From Prevotella sp. (GTDB taxonomy: Bacteria; Bacteroidota; Bacteroidia; Bacteroidales; Bacteroidaceae), in NCBI GenBank assembly GCA_024697645.1, contig JAILFH010000018.1, forward strand, positions 1 to 36,016: a stretch of 36,016 nt of DNA. Direction: 5' to 3'. The notes below the pieces were generated by a model, which worked only from the letters and a program-made list of their open reading frames with translations, made no database searches and was not told the DNA's origin. Made by a program: the position numbers and the translations under genes. Shown here piece after piece: positions 1 through 6,871 of the stretch (positions are counted from its first letter, which is position 1; each line of letters opens with the position of its first letter).

Positions 1-1
1 T

Positions 2-769
2 ATGGGAAGAAATAAACAGTTGCGACAGGTGAACTCTACACCCAAGGCAGCCGGATTTCGTCCATTCGGAAGACGTTCGGGTAAGGACGCTCACGTCGAG
101 TTGCTATTCGACGAGTATGAATCTCTCAGATTGCTCGACTATGAGGGTAAACAACAAATGGAAGCGGCTGAAGTGATGAAAATCTCTCGCCCAACGCTGA
201 CTCGTATTTATATGGAAGCGCGTAGGAAGATTGCTACTGCCATTGTCGAAGGTCGAAAAATCATCATCACTGGTGGAAATCAGGATTTTGAATCTTATCA
301 AACAAAAAAAACGAATATTATCATGATGAATCAGAAAATTGCTATTCCAACGAAAGACGGTGTGTTGTTCCCACATTTTGGCAAGGCACCCCAAGTGACA
401 ATAGTATCAGTAGTTGAGGGAAAGGTGACGGAAACGGTTGTTTTCCAAGCCCCAGAACACGAACATGGAGCAATGCCGCGCTTCATTGCTTCGCATAGAT
501 GTACTGACGTCTTATGCGGTGGTCTTGGTGGAGGAGCGGTCAACTTGCTCAATCAACTTGGTATTCAAGTTCATGCAGGTGCTCCGGAGATTCCTGTTCA
601 GGAATTGCTGGCGCAGTATCTTGGTGGAACAATCACTTATGGCGATGGAACTTGTCATCACGACGGCTGTGGCGATCACCACCATCATCATGAACATGGT
701 GAAGGCAAAGGTGAAGGCAATGGTGGTTGTCATGGTCATGGGCATTGTCATGGTAGTGAGAAGGAATAA
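2..769 (+). CDS. DUF134 - NifX/NifB-like fusion protein with His-rich tail
   Basis: Two known domains are joined. Residues 1-90 match the DUF134 DNA-binding family: the opening MGRNKQLRQV, GFRPFGR, then an ESLRLLDYEG...EAAEVMKISRPTLTRI helix-turn-helix-like segment. Residues 110-215 resemble the dinitrogenase iron-molybdenum cofactor (NifX/NifB C-terminal) domain: IAIPTKDG, FPHFGKAP, GGLGGGAVNLL. The last 40 residues are a His/Gly/Cys-rich tail (HHDGCGDHHHHHEHGEGKG...HGHGHCHG) that probably binds metal. The start is family-typical, so the gene is probably complete although the window begins one base before it. No nitrogenase genes are near, so nitrogen fixation should not be inferred; a metal or redox-linked regulator is more likely. 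The gene sits 12 nt upstream of a CGGC-domain gene remnant. The family assignment is firm; the biological role is unknown. Confidence 0.85.
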   Translation: MGRNKQLRQVNSTPKAAGFRPFGRRSGKDAHVELLFDEYESLRLLDYEGKQQMEAAEVMKISRPTLTRIYMEARRKIATAIVEGRKIIITGGNQDFESYQTKKTNIIMMNQKIAIPTKDGVLFPHFGKAPQVTIVSVVEGKVTETVVFQAPEHEHGAMPRFIASHRCTDVLCGGLGGGAVNLLNQLGIQVHAGAPEIPVQELLAQYLGGTITYGDGTCHHDGCGDHHHHHEHGEGKGEGNGGCHGHGHCHGSEKE

Positions 770-781
770 TACGAATCTCAA

Positions 782-859
782 ATGAAAGTAGGAATCATTC
801 GTTGTATGCAGACTGAGGACTACTTTCCTGGTACTTCTGACTTTATGGCGACGCGCTAA
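782..859 (+). pseudogene. 5' remnant of a CGGC-domain protein gene
   Basis: A 25-codon frame begins MKVGIIRCMQTED, continues YFPGTSDF and stops after MATR. This matches, from memory, the N-terminus of CGGC-domain proteins (MKxGIIRCxQTEDxCPGTTDF). The cysteine expected before PGT is phenylalanine here, and the body with the CGGC motif is absent: a stop follows at once and a terminator hairpin begins 15 nt later. The position 12 nt after the DUF134-NifX gene is where a metal-related partner gene could sit. I infer decay by internal deletion. A real 25-residue peptide cannot be excluded. Confidence 0.6.
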
Positions 860-874
860 GAGTAACACTGAATA

Positions 875-917
875 ATGACGCCCTGTTTTTTCCTTGATGG
901 AGTTGGCAGGGCGTCAT
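875..917 (+). terminator. Rho-independent terminator after the DUF134-NifX unit
   Basis: An 11-bp perfect inverted repeat, ATGACGCCCTG and CAGGGCGTCAT, with a 21-nt loop, is followed three bases later by TTTTT. It ends the leftmost plus-strand unit and lies between converging genes. Confidence 0.75.
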
Positions 918-959
918 GATTTTTGAGTTCGTATTTGATTTTAAACTTTATGGTTATCG

Positions 960-2351
960 TCATTTGTTGATAAGGATTTTCTTTCCATTTCGAATAACAA
1001 TGCCGCGAGTAGCAGAAGTTGCCCTGCGACCATCGAGGGTATAGGTGTCGTTGGACGATTGGGAGTCGTATTCTGTTGAATTACAGGTGTTGTTAATGGT
1101 GTCTATTCCAGTTGTCTCATTGATGATGCCACTACCGCTGCTTTTAGAAACGGACAGTGTGTAGCCATTTTTATTGACAATACCATTGTTGACAAGTGAA
1201 CTGAGATAGGTGTCTGCCGTTAGATTCCAGACTGCACCGCTTTCAAGCGTAACTGTTGCTGAGAGAGCATCGTTGTTGGTGTCAGCAGCACCGTTCCAAA
1301 TAACATTCTTCCCTATGTTTACTGCTATATTGTTCACCTCGTCAGCATCAACAATTCCTGTGTATTCCCAACTGTCTGAAGTTGTCTGAAGGTCTAGGGT
1401 ACCAGTAGAACCATTTCCCCGCTTATAGTATTCTACGCTCATCAGACAGCCACTGGCAACATCGAGGGTTACGTCAGTTAAGGTCAGAGTTCCCGTGACG
1501 TTTGTCACAAAGCATAATGGTGCGCTACTATTCGTAGTGGTAAGCGTGGAATTGGAAATAGTACATACAGGCTTTGTACCATCTGCATCTCCAGAGTTTG
1601 ATTGGTGCAACAGTATTCCTCGTGCATCTGACTGCGACGTCATTTGGCTATTTTTGATGATAACAGTGTTTGCTCCTTCTACTGTTGCCATTGGTCCTTG
1701 TTCAGATAACCCCGTGATATTGTCTACACTGATAGTTCCAGTACTATAGATGACCGATGATTTCTTTCCTTTGGCGGTTATGTTTCCTCCGCTTACAGTA
1801 ACAAAGCCGCCACCTCGGTCTGTGGCAACTGTTGAGGATGTTTCGCCATTCGTAGTAATGTCGACATTAGAAGCATTGATAATACCGCCTCCTGTGCAGT
1901 GAAGGCCGCGTGATACGTTCTTGGAATTATCGATACTTAAATTGTTGACCGTAATGGTCGCCCCGTCAGTTGCAAATACGGCATTTGCACCCTTTGCATT
2001 GGTGGAGACACTGCCACCATTGATATTGATGAAAGCAGAACTGCCCGATGCGAAAACTGCAGAGTTTGTACCATAGAAACTTGTGTCGTCGCCCGAATAG
2101 TTGCTACTATAGTCACCCGTTTTAGTGATAGAACAGTTGTTGAGATTCAGTGTTCCATTGGTTACTTGCACAACATTATAGTCTGATGTCTCTGTTGATA
2201 AGGTCTCATTGGATTTGCTTGCTGTAGAGCCATCACTAATGATATATGTTGCTCCTGCTGGTTTTTTCGTAGAGGAACTGCTCGCCATTGTCTGTGCCAT
2301 TATGCTGGCACTAAGGGAAATTAATGCAGATATAAACAATAATTTTTTCAT
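960..2351 (-). CDS. Secreted adhesin-like right-handed beta-helix protein with sorting-type C-terminus
   Basis: A 463-residue protein with an N-terminal signal peptide (MKKLLFISALISLSASIMAQ). Residues 35-410 are rich in Ser, Thr, Asn and Gly and built of short repeated beta-strand-like segments (INGGSVSTNAKG, VNNLSIDNSK, INASNVDITTNG, VTVSGGNITAKG). This is the pattern of right-handed parallel beta-helix (pectate-lyase-like fold) surface proteins, with no catalytic motif that I can see. The last 30 residues (YTLDGRRATSATRGIVIRNG then KKILINK) match the C-terminal tail common on secreted Prevotella proteins, related to type IX secretion sorting domains. It has its own promoter. Cell-surface or secreted location is inferred from the two ends; the ligand is unknown. 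Confidence 0.75.
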   Translation of the reverse strand: MKKLLFISALISLSASIMAQTMASSSSTKKPAGATYIISDGSTASKSNETLSTETSDYNVVQVTNGTLNLNNCSITKTGDYSSNYSGDDTSFYGTNSAVFASGSSAFININGGSVSTNAKGANAVFATDGATITVNNLSIDNSKNVSRGLHCTGGGIINASNVDITTNGETSSTVATDRGGGFVTVSGGNITAKGKKSSVIYSTGTISVDNITGLSEQGPMATVEGANTVIIKNSQMTSQSDARGILLHQSNSGDADGTKPVCTISNSTLTTTNSSAPLCFVTNVTGTLTLTDVTLDVASGCLMSVEYYKRGNGSTGTLDLQTTSDSWEYTGIVDADEVNNIAVNIGKNVIWNGAADTNNDALSATVTLESGAVWNLTADTYLSSLVNNGIVNKNGYTLSVSKSSGSGIINETTGIDTINNTCNSTEYDSQSSNDTYTLDGRRATSATRGIVIRNGKKILINK

Positions 2352-2383
2352 TTCAACTCCTTTCTGTTAAGAAAACGTTTCAA

Positions 2384-2414
2384 CAAAGATAATACGTTCT
2401 CGCTTCACTTGCAA
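2384..2414 (-). promoter_or_regulatory. Bacteroidales-type promoter of the adhesin-like gene
   Basis: Reading the minus strand, TTG (2412-2414) lies 20 nt upstream of TATCTTTG (2384-2391), a full match to TAnnTTTG. Transcription would start about 25 nt before the ATG. Confidence 0.6.
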
Positions 2415-2484
2415 TTATATTCAGTTAATGTGCCGAATCAATCAGCGAAGGGAGTGAATAATGAAAAAAATCACACAACTTTTC

Positions 2485-2512
2485 ATACAAGAAATTTCAA
2501 AATTCCTTGTAT
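2485..2512. repeat. 28-bp palindrome between the FKBP and adhesin genes
   Basis: Arms ATACAAGAAATTT and AAATTCCTTGTAT are separated by two bases, with one mismatch in 13 pairs. It lies about 40 nt past the FKBP stop and about 70 nt upstream of the adhesin promoter, both on the minus strand. No T-run follows directly, so it is either a weak terminator or an operator-like dyad. The rest of the 200-nt spacer holds only the adhesin promoter. Confidence 0.55.
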
Positions 2513-2553
2513 CCTAAATTGAAAAAAATGAGTTTTGATAAAGTGTTTCTTAC

Positions 2554-2952
2554 TTATGCGATTCCTAATAGTTCTATCTCAAAGATGAGGGTAGAGCCTG
2601 CGGGAATACCAGGTTGTGAGAATCGGCCGTAGCCCATTTCGGCAGGAATATAGAGTTCCCATTTGTCACCAATATGCATCTGCTGCAAGGCGATAATCCA
2701 ACCTTCAATCAGATCGCAGAGTCGACAGGCCAGAGGTGCTCCACCTCGGCTACTGTCGAACAGTTTTCCATTGATGGTTCGACCTGTGTAATGTGCTGTG
2801 ATAATACTGCGGACAGAGGGTTTCGCGCTTGAAGGATTTCCTTCGTTCAGCACCTTGTAGAAGATTCCCTTCGGCAGAGCCTTTACTCCTTCCTCCTTCG
2901 ACTTGGCTTCGAGCCATTCCTTATTTGCCTGTATATATTCGCGTTTAGCCAT
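2554..2952 (-). CDS. FKBP-type peptidyl-prolyl cis-trans isomerase
   Basis: A 132-residue protein with no signal peptide, so probably cytoplasmic. It catalyses cis-trans isomerisation of X-Pro bonds in protein folding. The FKBP domain covers about residues 45-132: ITAHYTGRTINGKLFDSS, an EGWIIALQQMHIGDKWELYIP core, the GYG turn, and the terminal PAGSTLIFEIELLGI strand. The N-terminal 40 residues (EYIQANKEWLEAKSKEEGVK) resemble the short helical lead of Bacteroidales FKBPs. It starts 36 nt after the stop of the upstream gluzincin-like gene and is probably cotranscribed with it. Family is certain; clients are unknown. Confidence 0.92.
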   Translation of the reverse strand: MAKREYIQANKEWLEAKSKEEGVKALPKGIFYKVLNEGNPSSAKPSVRSIITAHYTGRTINGKLFDSSRGGAPLACRLCDLIEGWIIALQQMHIGDKWELYIPAEMGYGRFSQPGIPAGSTLIFEIELLGIA

Positions 2953-2988
2953 CTTTGTTCTTTTTCTGATAAGTTGAAATATATTAAA

Positions 2989-4155
2989 TCACTGTAAAGG
3001 CGGGATATCCTCCTTAGAATAAAGGTCTATCTTTTCACGCAACCAGTGGTTAAAGTTTACTTTACTAATTCCTATCTCCTTCTTAAGAAATCCGTAAAAG
3101 TCAGCATCTTCTTCGCCTGAATCCAATGCTCGCTTCAAAGCCTGAAAGCCACCTCTCTTGAAAAGTTCGTAACATACAATCTTGCCGACCAGATAAGAAG
3201 GAGCAGTCTGATTATCCATTGTATAGAATTTGTCATCCAAGTCTGTTAAGTCTGCATCTGGGTGAGCATTCAACCATACTTTCATACGCCCGTAATGTTC
3301 GCGATGTGATAAGCCGAATTGCTTTTGCGATGTATTCACATATTCCGCAATCCCTTGAATGAAAAGAAAATGTGCATCGGGGTATGTCGGATTGATAAGT
3401 CGTGCTATTTCGTGCTGATAATTCTCTCCGTGAACAGAGTCACCGTATATAATGAAGTTCTTCCTATCAAAAGAACCGCCAGAGTTGCCTTGCTCATCAC
3501 CCATGCCGATGAGATAGTCAAAACCTTTCAACTTTTGTTGCTCATACAAATTAGGTGCGATGAATTGTGTGATACGTTCAGGAAGATTTACTCCAAGTTT
3601 GTCGTGCAACAAATTTATCAGTTTGTTGGCGGCCATTGCTTTCGTTTCATCAAAATGAAAACTTGGATAATAGCAATAATCTATATGTCCGACTGTTTGA
3701 TGTTGCCAGTTACGTGTATGATAGTCCACCCAGTTATATATCTTGAATTCACCCTTCTCGTCCCTTTTTACAACATGATTGGTGATGGCGAGAACAAAGA
3801 TTGCTTTGTCGTCGTTAAAAGGTGTGTAGAACATTGAACGGATGATATACGCATCATTTTCAGGACGTATTTCCAACACCTTATTCAGATAGGAATACAG
3901 ATTTGCGTTTAAGAAACCTTCACTGCTGATGAGGTCTGGCTGTTTCCATCTCATCTTGTCTTTTTCATTCCATTGCGGAAAGATAGTTGTGGAATCGTTA
4001 TGAGCATCTAAGAATGATTTCCATAAATCATAAACTAATGCTTTGTTAGGGTCGGCATTATTCTCTACATTTACTTGATTGGAAACCCAATCCCAGTTTT
4101 GTGCCTGACATATCAAAGATATAGTCAAAAATGATGCTATTAAAATCTGTTTCAT
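2989..4155 (-). CDS. Secreted gluzincin-like protein with degenerate zinc motif
   Basis: The start chosen is the ATG giving MKQILIASFLTISLICQAQ, a clear signal peptide; the frame is open 24 codons further up but that extension is not signal-like. The mature protein is about 370 residues. Around residue 247 it reads NYQHEIARL, followed about 20 residues later by GIAEYV. This resembles the HExxH...E(Y) layout of M1-like / peptidase-MA gluzincins, but the second zinc His is Arg. The C-terminal region (YLVGKIVCYELFKRGGFQALKRALDSG, split by family-like helices) is helical, as in those families. It may be an inactive or altered metallopeptidase. No substrate can be named. It is probably the first gene of a unit with the FKBP gene. 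Confidence 0.55.
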   Translation of the reverse strand: MKQILIASFLTISLICQAQNWDWVSNQVNVENNADPNKALVYDLWKSFLDAHNDSTTIFPQWNEKDKMRWKQPDLISSEGFLNANLYSYLNKVLEIRPENDAYIIRSMFYTPFNDDKAIFVLAITNHVVKRDEKGEFKIYNWVDYHTRNWQHQTVGHIDYCYYPSFHFDETKAMAANKLINLLHDKLGVNLPERITQFIAPNLYEQQKLKGFDYLIGMGDEQGNSGGSFDRKNFIIYGDSVHGENYQHEIARLINPTYPDAHFLFIQGIAEYVNTSQKQFGLSHREHYGRMKVWLNAHPDADLTDLDDKFYTMDNQTAPSYLVGKIVCYELFKRGGFQALKRALDSGEEDADFYGFLKKEIGISKVNFNHWLREKIDLYSKEDIPPLQ

Positions 4156-4265
4156 TGATAGTTTCTGTTCGTTAAAATACGAATTATTTGTTTTTTTGTA
4201 ATAGTGCAATGGGTTACATTTGCACATTTTATGTTTTTCTTATCAATCACCTTGCAATGTAAAAT

Positions 4266-4323
4266 CTATTTTCCCACGCAAAATCTACTTTCCCACGCAA
4301 AATGTTCACTTTCCCACGCAGAA
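4266..4323 (-). repeat. Three near-identical copies of the mnmE 3'-terminal 18 bp (possible att sites)
   Basis: On the minus strand, the last 18 bp of mnmE (TTCTGCGTGGGAAAGTGA, 4306-4323) are followed by TTTTGCGTGGGAAAGTAG (4285-4302) and TTTTGCGTGGGAAAATAG (4266-4283). All three translate as FCVGK then stop, using TGA, TAG and TAG. The spacing is 19-21 bp. The 3' end of mnmE (trmE/thdF) is the known attachment site of SGI1-family islands, whose repeat is also the last 18 bp of the gene. No integrase or island is present, so the copies are either scars of past integrations or a local tandem duplication. Confidence 0.7.
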
Positions 4324-5652
4324 ATGAGAGAAGATATTGTTGAGGGTTTCCTGGGGAGTGATTTGGCCACCAGTAATCTCGGCGAGAATATCAAGAGTGA
4401 GGTGGAGATCTTCGCTGAGCAAGTCGGATGATAAACCATCTTGTAGGCCTTGAAGTACACGCTGAATGCTTTCGTGGGCACGAAGAAGTGCATCGTAGTG
4501 GCGGGCATTAGTGACGATGATACTATTGGCCGTTAGTTCAGGAAGATTTGCTGCCTCGAAGATTTGTTCTTCGAGGTTTTCTATTCCAATATCCTTCTTC
4601 GCAGAAATATCTATCGTCTGATAATTCGGAATCGAAATCTGCGAGTTCTCAAGATCAATTTTGTTATGAATGACGATAAGTTTCTTATCGTCAGTACGTT
4701 TCATCATGTCGACAATTTCCTCATTGCTGGGTTGCCTATCGATGAGCCAAAGGACGATGCGTGCTTTAGAAATCGCGGCGTAGGTACGCTCAATGCCGAT
4801 TTGCTCGATAGTGTCAGTAGTCTGTCGTAGACCAGCAGTATCGATAAAGCGGAACTGCACTCCATGAATGTCGATAGTGTCTTCAATGGTGTCTCGCGTA
4901 GTGCCGTGAATATCGCTGACAATTGCGCGGTCGTCTTTCAATAGGTGATTCAGAAGTGTCGATTTTCCAACATTAGTTTTACCAACAATCGCAACAGGAA
5001 TTCCTTCTTTCAGCGCCTTTCCCGTTTCGAAACTCTTCGCAAGACGGCTTATATGGCTTTCAATAGTTTGAGCAAGATTCTCAAGTTCACTGCGATCGGC
5101 AAATTCAAGGTCCTCATGATCAGAGAAATCGAGTTCAAGTTCGAGCAGGGTAGTGAGTTGCAGCAAATGCTGACGCAAATCAGCGAGTTCTGTGGAGATT
5201 TCACCACGAAGTTGCGACAGGGCCATTTGATGAGTTGCTCTATTGGTTGAAGCGATTAAGTCGGCAACGGCTTCTGCTTGCGAGAGGTCGAGTTTGCCGT
5301 TGAGATAGGCACGTTTTGTGAATTCGCCCGGTTCAGCCATTCGACACCCCTGACGAACCAAAGCCTCAAGAATCTTCTTTGCTATATATGATGACCCATG
5401 ACAACTGATTTCCACAGAATCCTCACCCGTGTAGGAGTGGGGCGAACGAAATACCGTCACCATTACCTCGTCGATAACTGCCCCTTGAGTATCGACGAGA
5501 TGGGTATAGTGAGTCGTATTCGCTTCAACGCTACTGCAACTAATAGAACAGAGCGCACTGACCGCATCAAAGGCTTTAGACCCTGAAATACGTATGATTC
5601 CCAATGCTCCACCAGGGGCTGTTGCTAATGCGCAGATAGTATCGTTGTTCAT
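4306..5652 (-). CDS. mnmE: tRNA uridine-5-carboxymethylaminomethyl modification GTPase MnmE
   Basis: A 448-residue protein of normal family length. With MnmG it modifies U34 of certain tRNAs to cmnm5U. Residues 1-120 form the tetrahydrofolate-binding domain (ICALATAPGGALGIIRISG, GEFTKRAYLNGKLDLSQAEAV). The inserted G domain has GKTNVGKST near 222, TTRDTIED, DTAGLR and the NKID specificity motif. The C-terminal FCVGK carries the conserved catalytic cysteine. The start overlaps the stop of the upstream membrane-protein gene by ATGA, so translation is probably coupled. The three tandem copies of its final codons just downstream are described separately. Confidence 0.98.
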   Translation of the reverse strand: MNNDTICALATAPGGALGIIRISGSKAFDAVSALCSISCSSVEANTTHYTHLVDTQGAVIDEVMVTVFRSPHSYTGEDSVEISCHGSSYIAKKILEALVRQGCRMAEPGEFTKRAYLNGKLDLSQAEAVADLIASTNRATHQMALSQLRGEISTELADLRQHLLQLTTLLELELDFSDHEDLEFADRSELENLAQTIESHISRLAKSFETGKALKEGIPVAIVGKTNVGKSTLLNHLLKDDRAIVSDIHGTTRDTIEDTIDIHGVQFRFIDTAGLRQTTDTIEQIGIERTYAAISKARIVLWLIDRQPSNEEIVDMMKRTDDKKLIVIHNKIDLENSQISIPNYQTIDISAKKDIGIENLEEQIFEAANLPELTANSIIVTNARHYDALLRAHESIQRVLQGLQDGLSSDLLSEDLHLTLDILAEITGGQITPQETLNNIFSHFCVGK

Positions 5653-5951
5653 TTATTCTTTGCCCAAGTTTTGACAAGTATCATAATGACTATGACTAGA
5701 ATGAAAAAGCCTCCAGTCATTATGAATAGCAGATTCTCAAAATTACCTTTTACTATAAATGGAATAGACAGGCAGTAGATAGATGCAAAGAAGGAAAGAG
5801 CAGCCATCAGAATACGCAATCGCTTCGTCTGATACAGATGTCTTAATTCCTCTTTGATTAAGAATTTATCTCCTTTTCCACTGAGAAACATTGGGATAGA
5901 GGAGATGAAAATCAGCGTCATCAAGATACTGACTGTCCATATTGAAGTCAT
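5649..5951 (-). CDS. Small membrane protein with three predicted TM segments
   Basis: A 100-residue protein of unknown function. Hydrophobic segments lie at about residues 5-23 (WTVSILMTLIFISSIPMFL), 47-68 (ILMAALSFFASIYCLSIPFIV) and 74-93 (LLFIMTGGFFILVIVIMILV), separated by a basic loop (KEELRHLYQTKRLR). It overlaps the nucleoside phosphorylase stop and the mnmE start by 4 nt on each side, so it is a true gene inside a tightly coupled unit. I do not recognise a named family. Confidence 0.7.
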   Translation of the reverse strand: MTSIWTVSILMTLIFISSIPMFLSGKGDKFLIKEELRHLYQTKRLRILMAALSFFASIYCLSIPFIVKGNFENLLFIMTGGFFILVIVIMILVKTWAKNK

Positions 5952-6817
5952 ATTCTGTCAAGTACTTTTTCGATAAGTGTATCGATGCTGTTCTTGTACT
6001 CGGTGTTCATTTCTTGCGCATAACGATTCGCGATGACCATACAGCAAGTCATGGCGCGATGACCGAGGATTGAAGCAAGACCAGCGAGGGCAGACGACTC
6101 CATTTCGAAATTGCAGATGTGCATTCCGTCGTATTCAAAAGCCTCAATCTTCTGATTTTGTTCAGGATCAGCAATATCTGCACGAAGTACACGTCCTTGA
6201 GGACCATAGAAGCCGTTACAAGAAACTGTGTAGCCACGAACCATATCGTCTTGAGCGATCTGATCAATAAGTTCAGCATCGGCTACAGAAATGTAGGGTG
6301 CACCTTTAATGGGGTCCCATTTCATGTGTTCCTTAAATGCCTCTTCCATCTCGAGGTCGCAAACTTTGTTACGGTCAGCATAATAGTTGAGCAATCCGTC
6401 GAAACCGATACTCTTCACTGAGGCTACGAAGCAACCTGTCGGTGTGAATGGCTGCAGACCGCCACAAGTTCCGATACGAACACACGTAAGAGTGCGGTGC
6501 TCAGGGCGCTCTGTACGAGTTTCGTAGTCAACATTTGCGAGCGTGTCGAGTTCATTCATGACGATATCGATATTGTCGCATCCGATGCCGTGACTTTGGC
6601 AGGTGATGCGCTTTCCTTTGTAGGTACCAGTAATGGTGTGGAATTCGCGACTAGACACTTCGCACTCTATATTGTCGAAGTGAGCGGCAACTGTGTTCAC
6701 GCGGGCGGGATCGCCAACAAGAATGACTTTATCAGCCAGTTGTTCGGGGCGCAGATGCAAGTGGAAGCACGAACCGTCGGCGTTGATGATTAGTTCTGAT
6801 TCGGGAAAATGCTTCAT
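5948..6817 (-). CDS. Nucleoside phosphorylase, uridine phosphorylase-like
   Basis: A 289-residue PNP/UDP phosphorylase family protein, which splits a nucleoside with phosphate into base and ribose-1-phosphate in cytosolic salvage. Visible landmarks are VILVGDPARVNTVAAHFD near the N-terminus (phosphate site), the SHGIGCDNIDIVMNEL segment, RIGTCGGLQP, and CNFEMESSALAGLA, which contributes the ribose-binding Glu and Met. The overall layout favours uridine phosphorylase, but substrate choice cannot be settled by eye. It overlaps the next gene by 4 nt and lies 41 nt after the PD40 gene, with no clear promoter in that gap. Confidence 0.85.
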   Translation of the reverse strand: MKHFPESELIINADGSCFHLHLRPEQLADKVILVGDPARVNTVAAHFDNIECEVSSREFHTITGTYKGKRITCQSHGIGCDNIDIVMNELDTLANVDYETRTERPEHRTLTCVRIGTCGGLQPFTPTGCFVASVKSIGFDGLLNYYADRNKVCDLEMEEAFKEHMKWDPIKGAPYISVADAELIDQIAQDDMVRGYTVSCNGFYGPQGRVLRADIADPEQNQKIEAFEYDGMHICNFEMESSALAGLASILGHRAMTCCMVIANRYAQEMNTEYKNSIDTLIEKVLDRI

Positions 6818-6845
6818 AATTGGTATACGATTTGGTTTTAATGTT

Positions 6846-6871
6846 CTATTGTCTAATTCTATTGTCTAATT
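6846..6871. repeat. 13-bp tandem duplication at the stop codon of the PD40 gene
   Basis: CTATTGTCTAATT occurs twice in a row (6846-6858 and 6859-6871), followed by a further CTATT. The second copy contains the stop codon of the PD40 gene (read on the minus strand). Confidence 0.8.

Noticed and set aside
2461..2517. 18-codon frame MKKITQLFIQEISKFLVS after a purine-rich stretch
   Set aside because: Very short, and most of it is the 28-bp palindrome, so a DNA or RNA structure explains it better.
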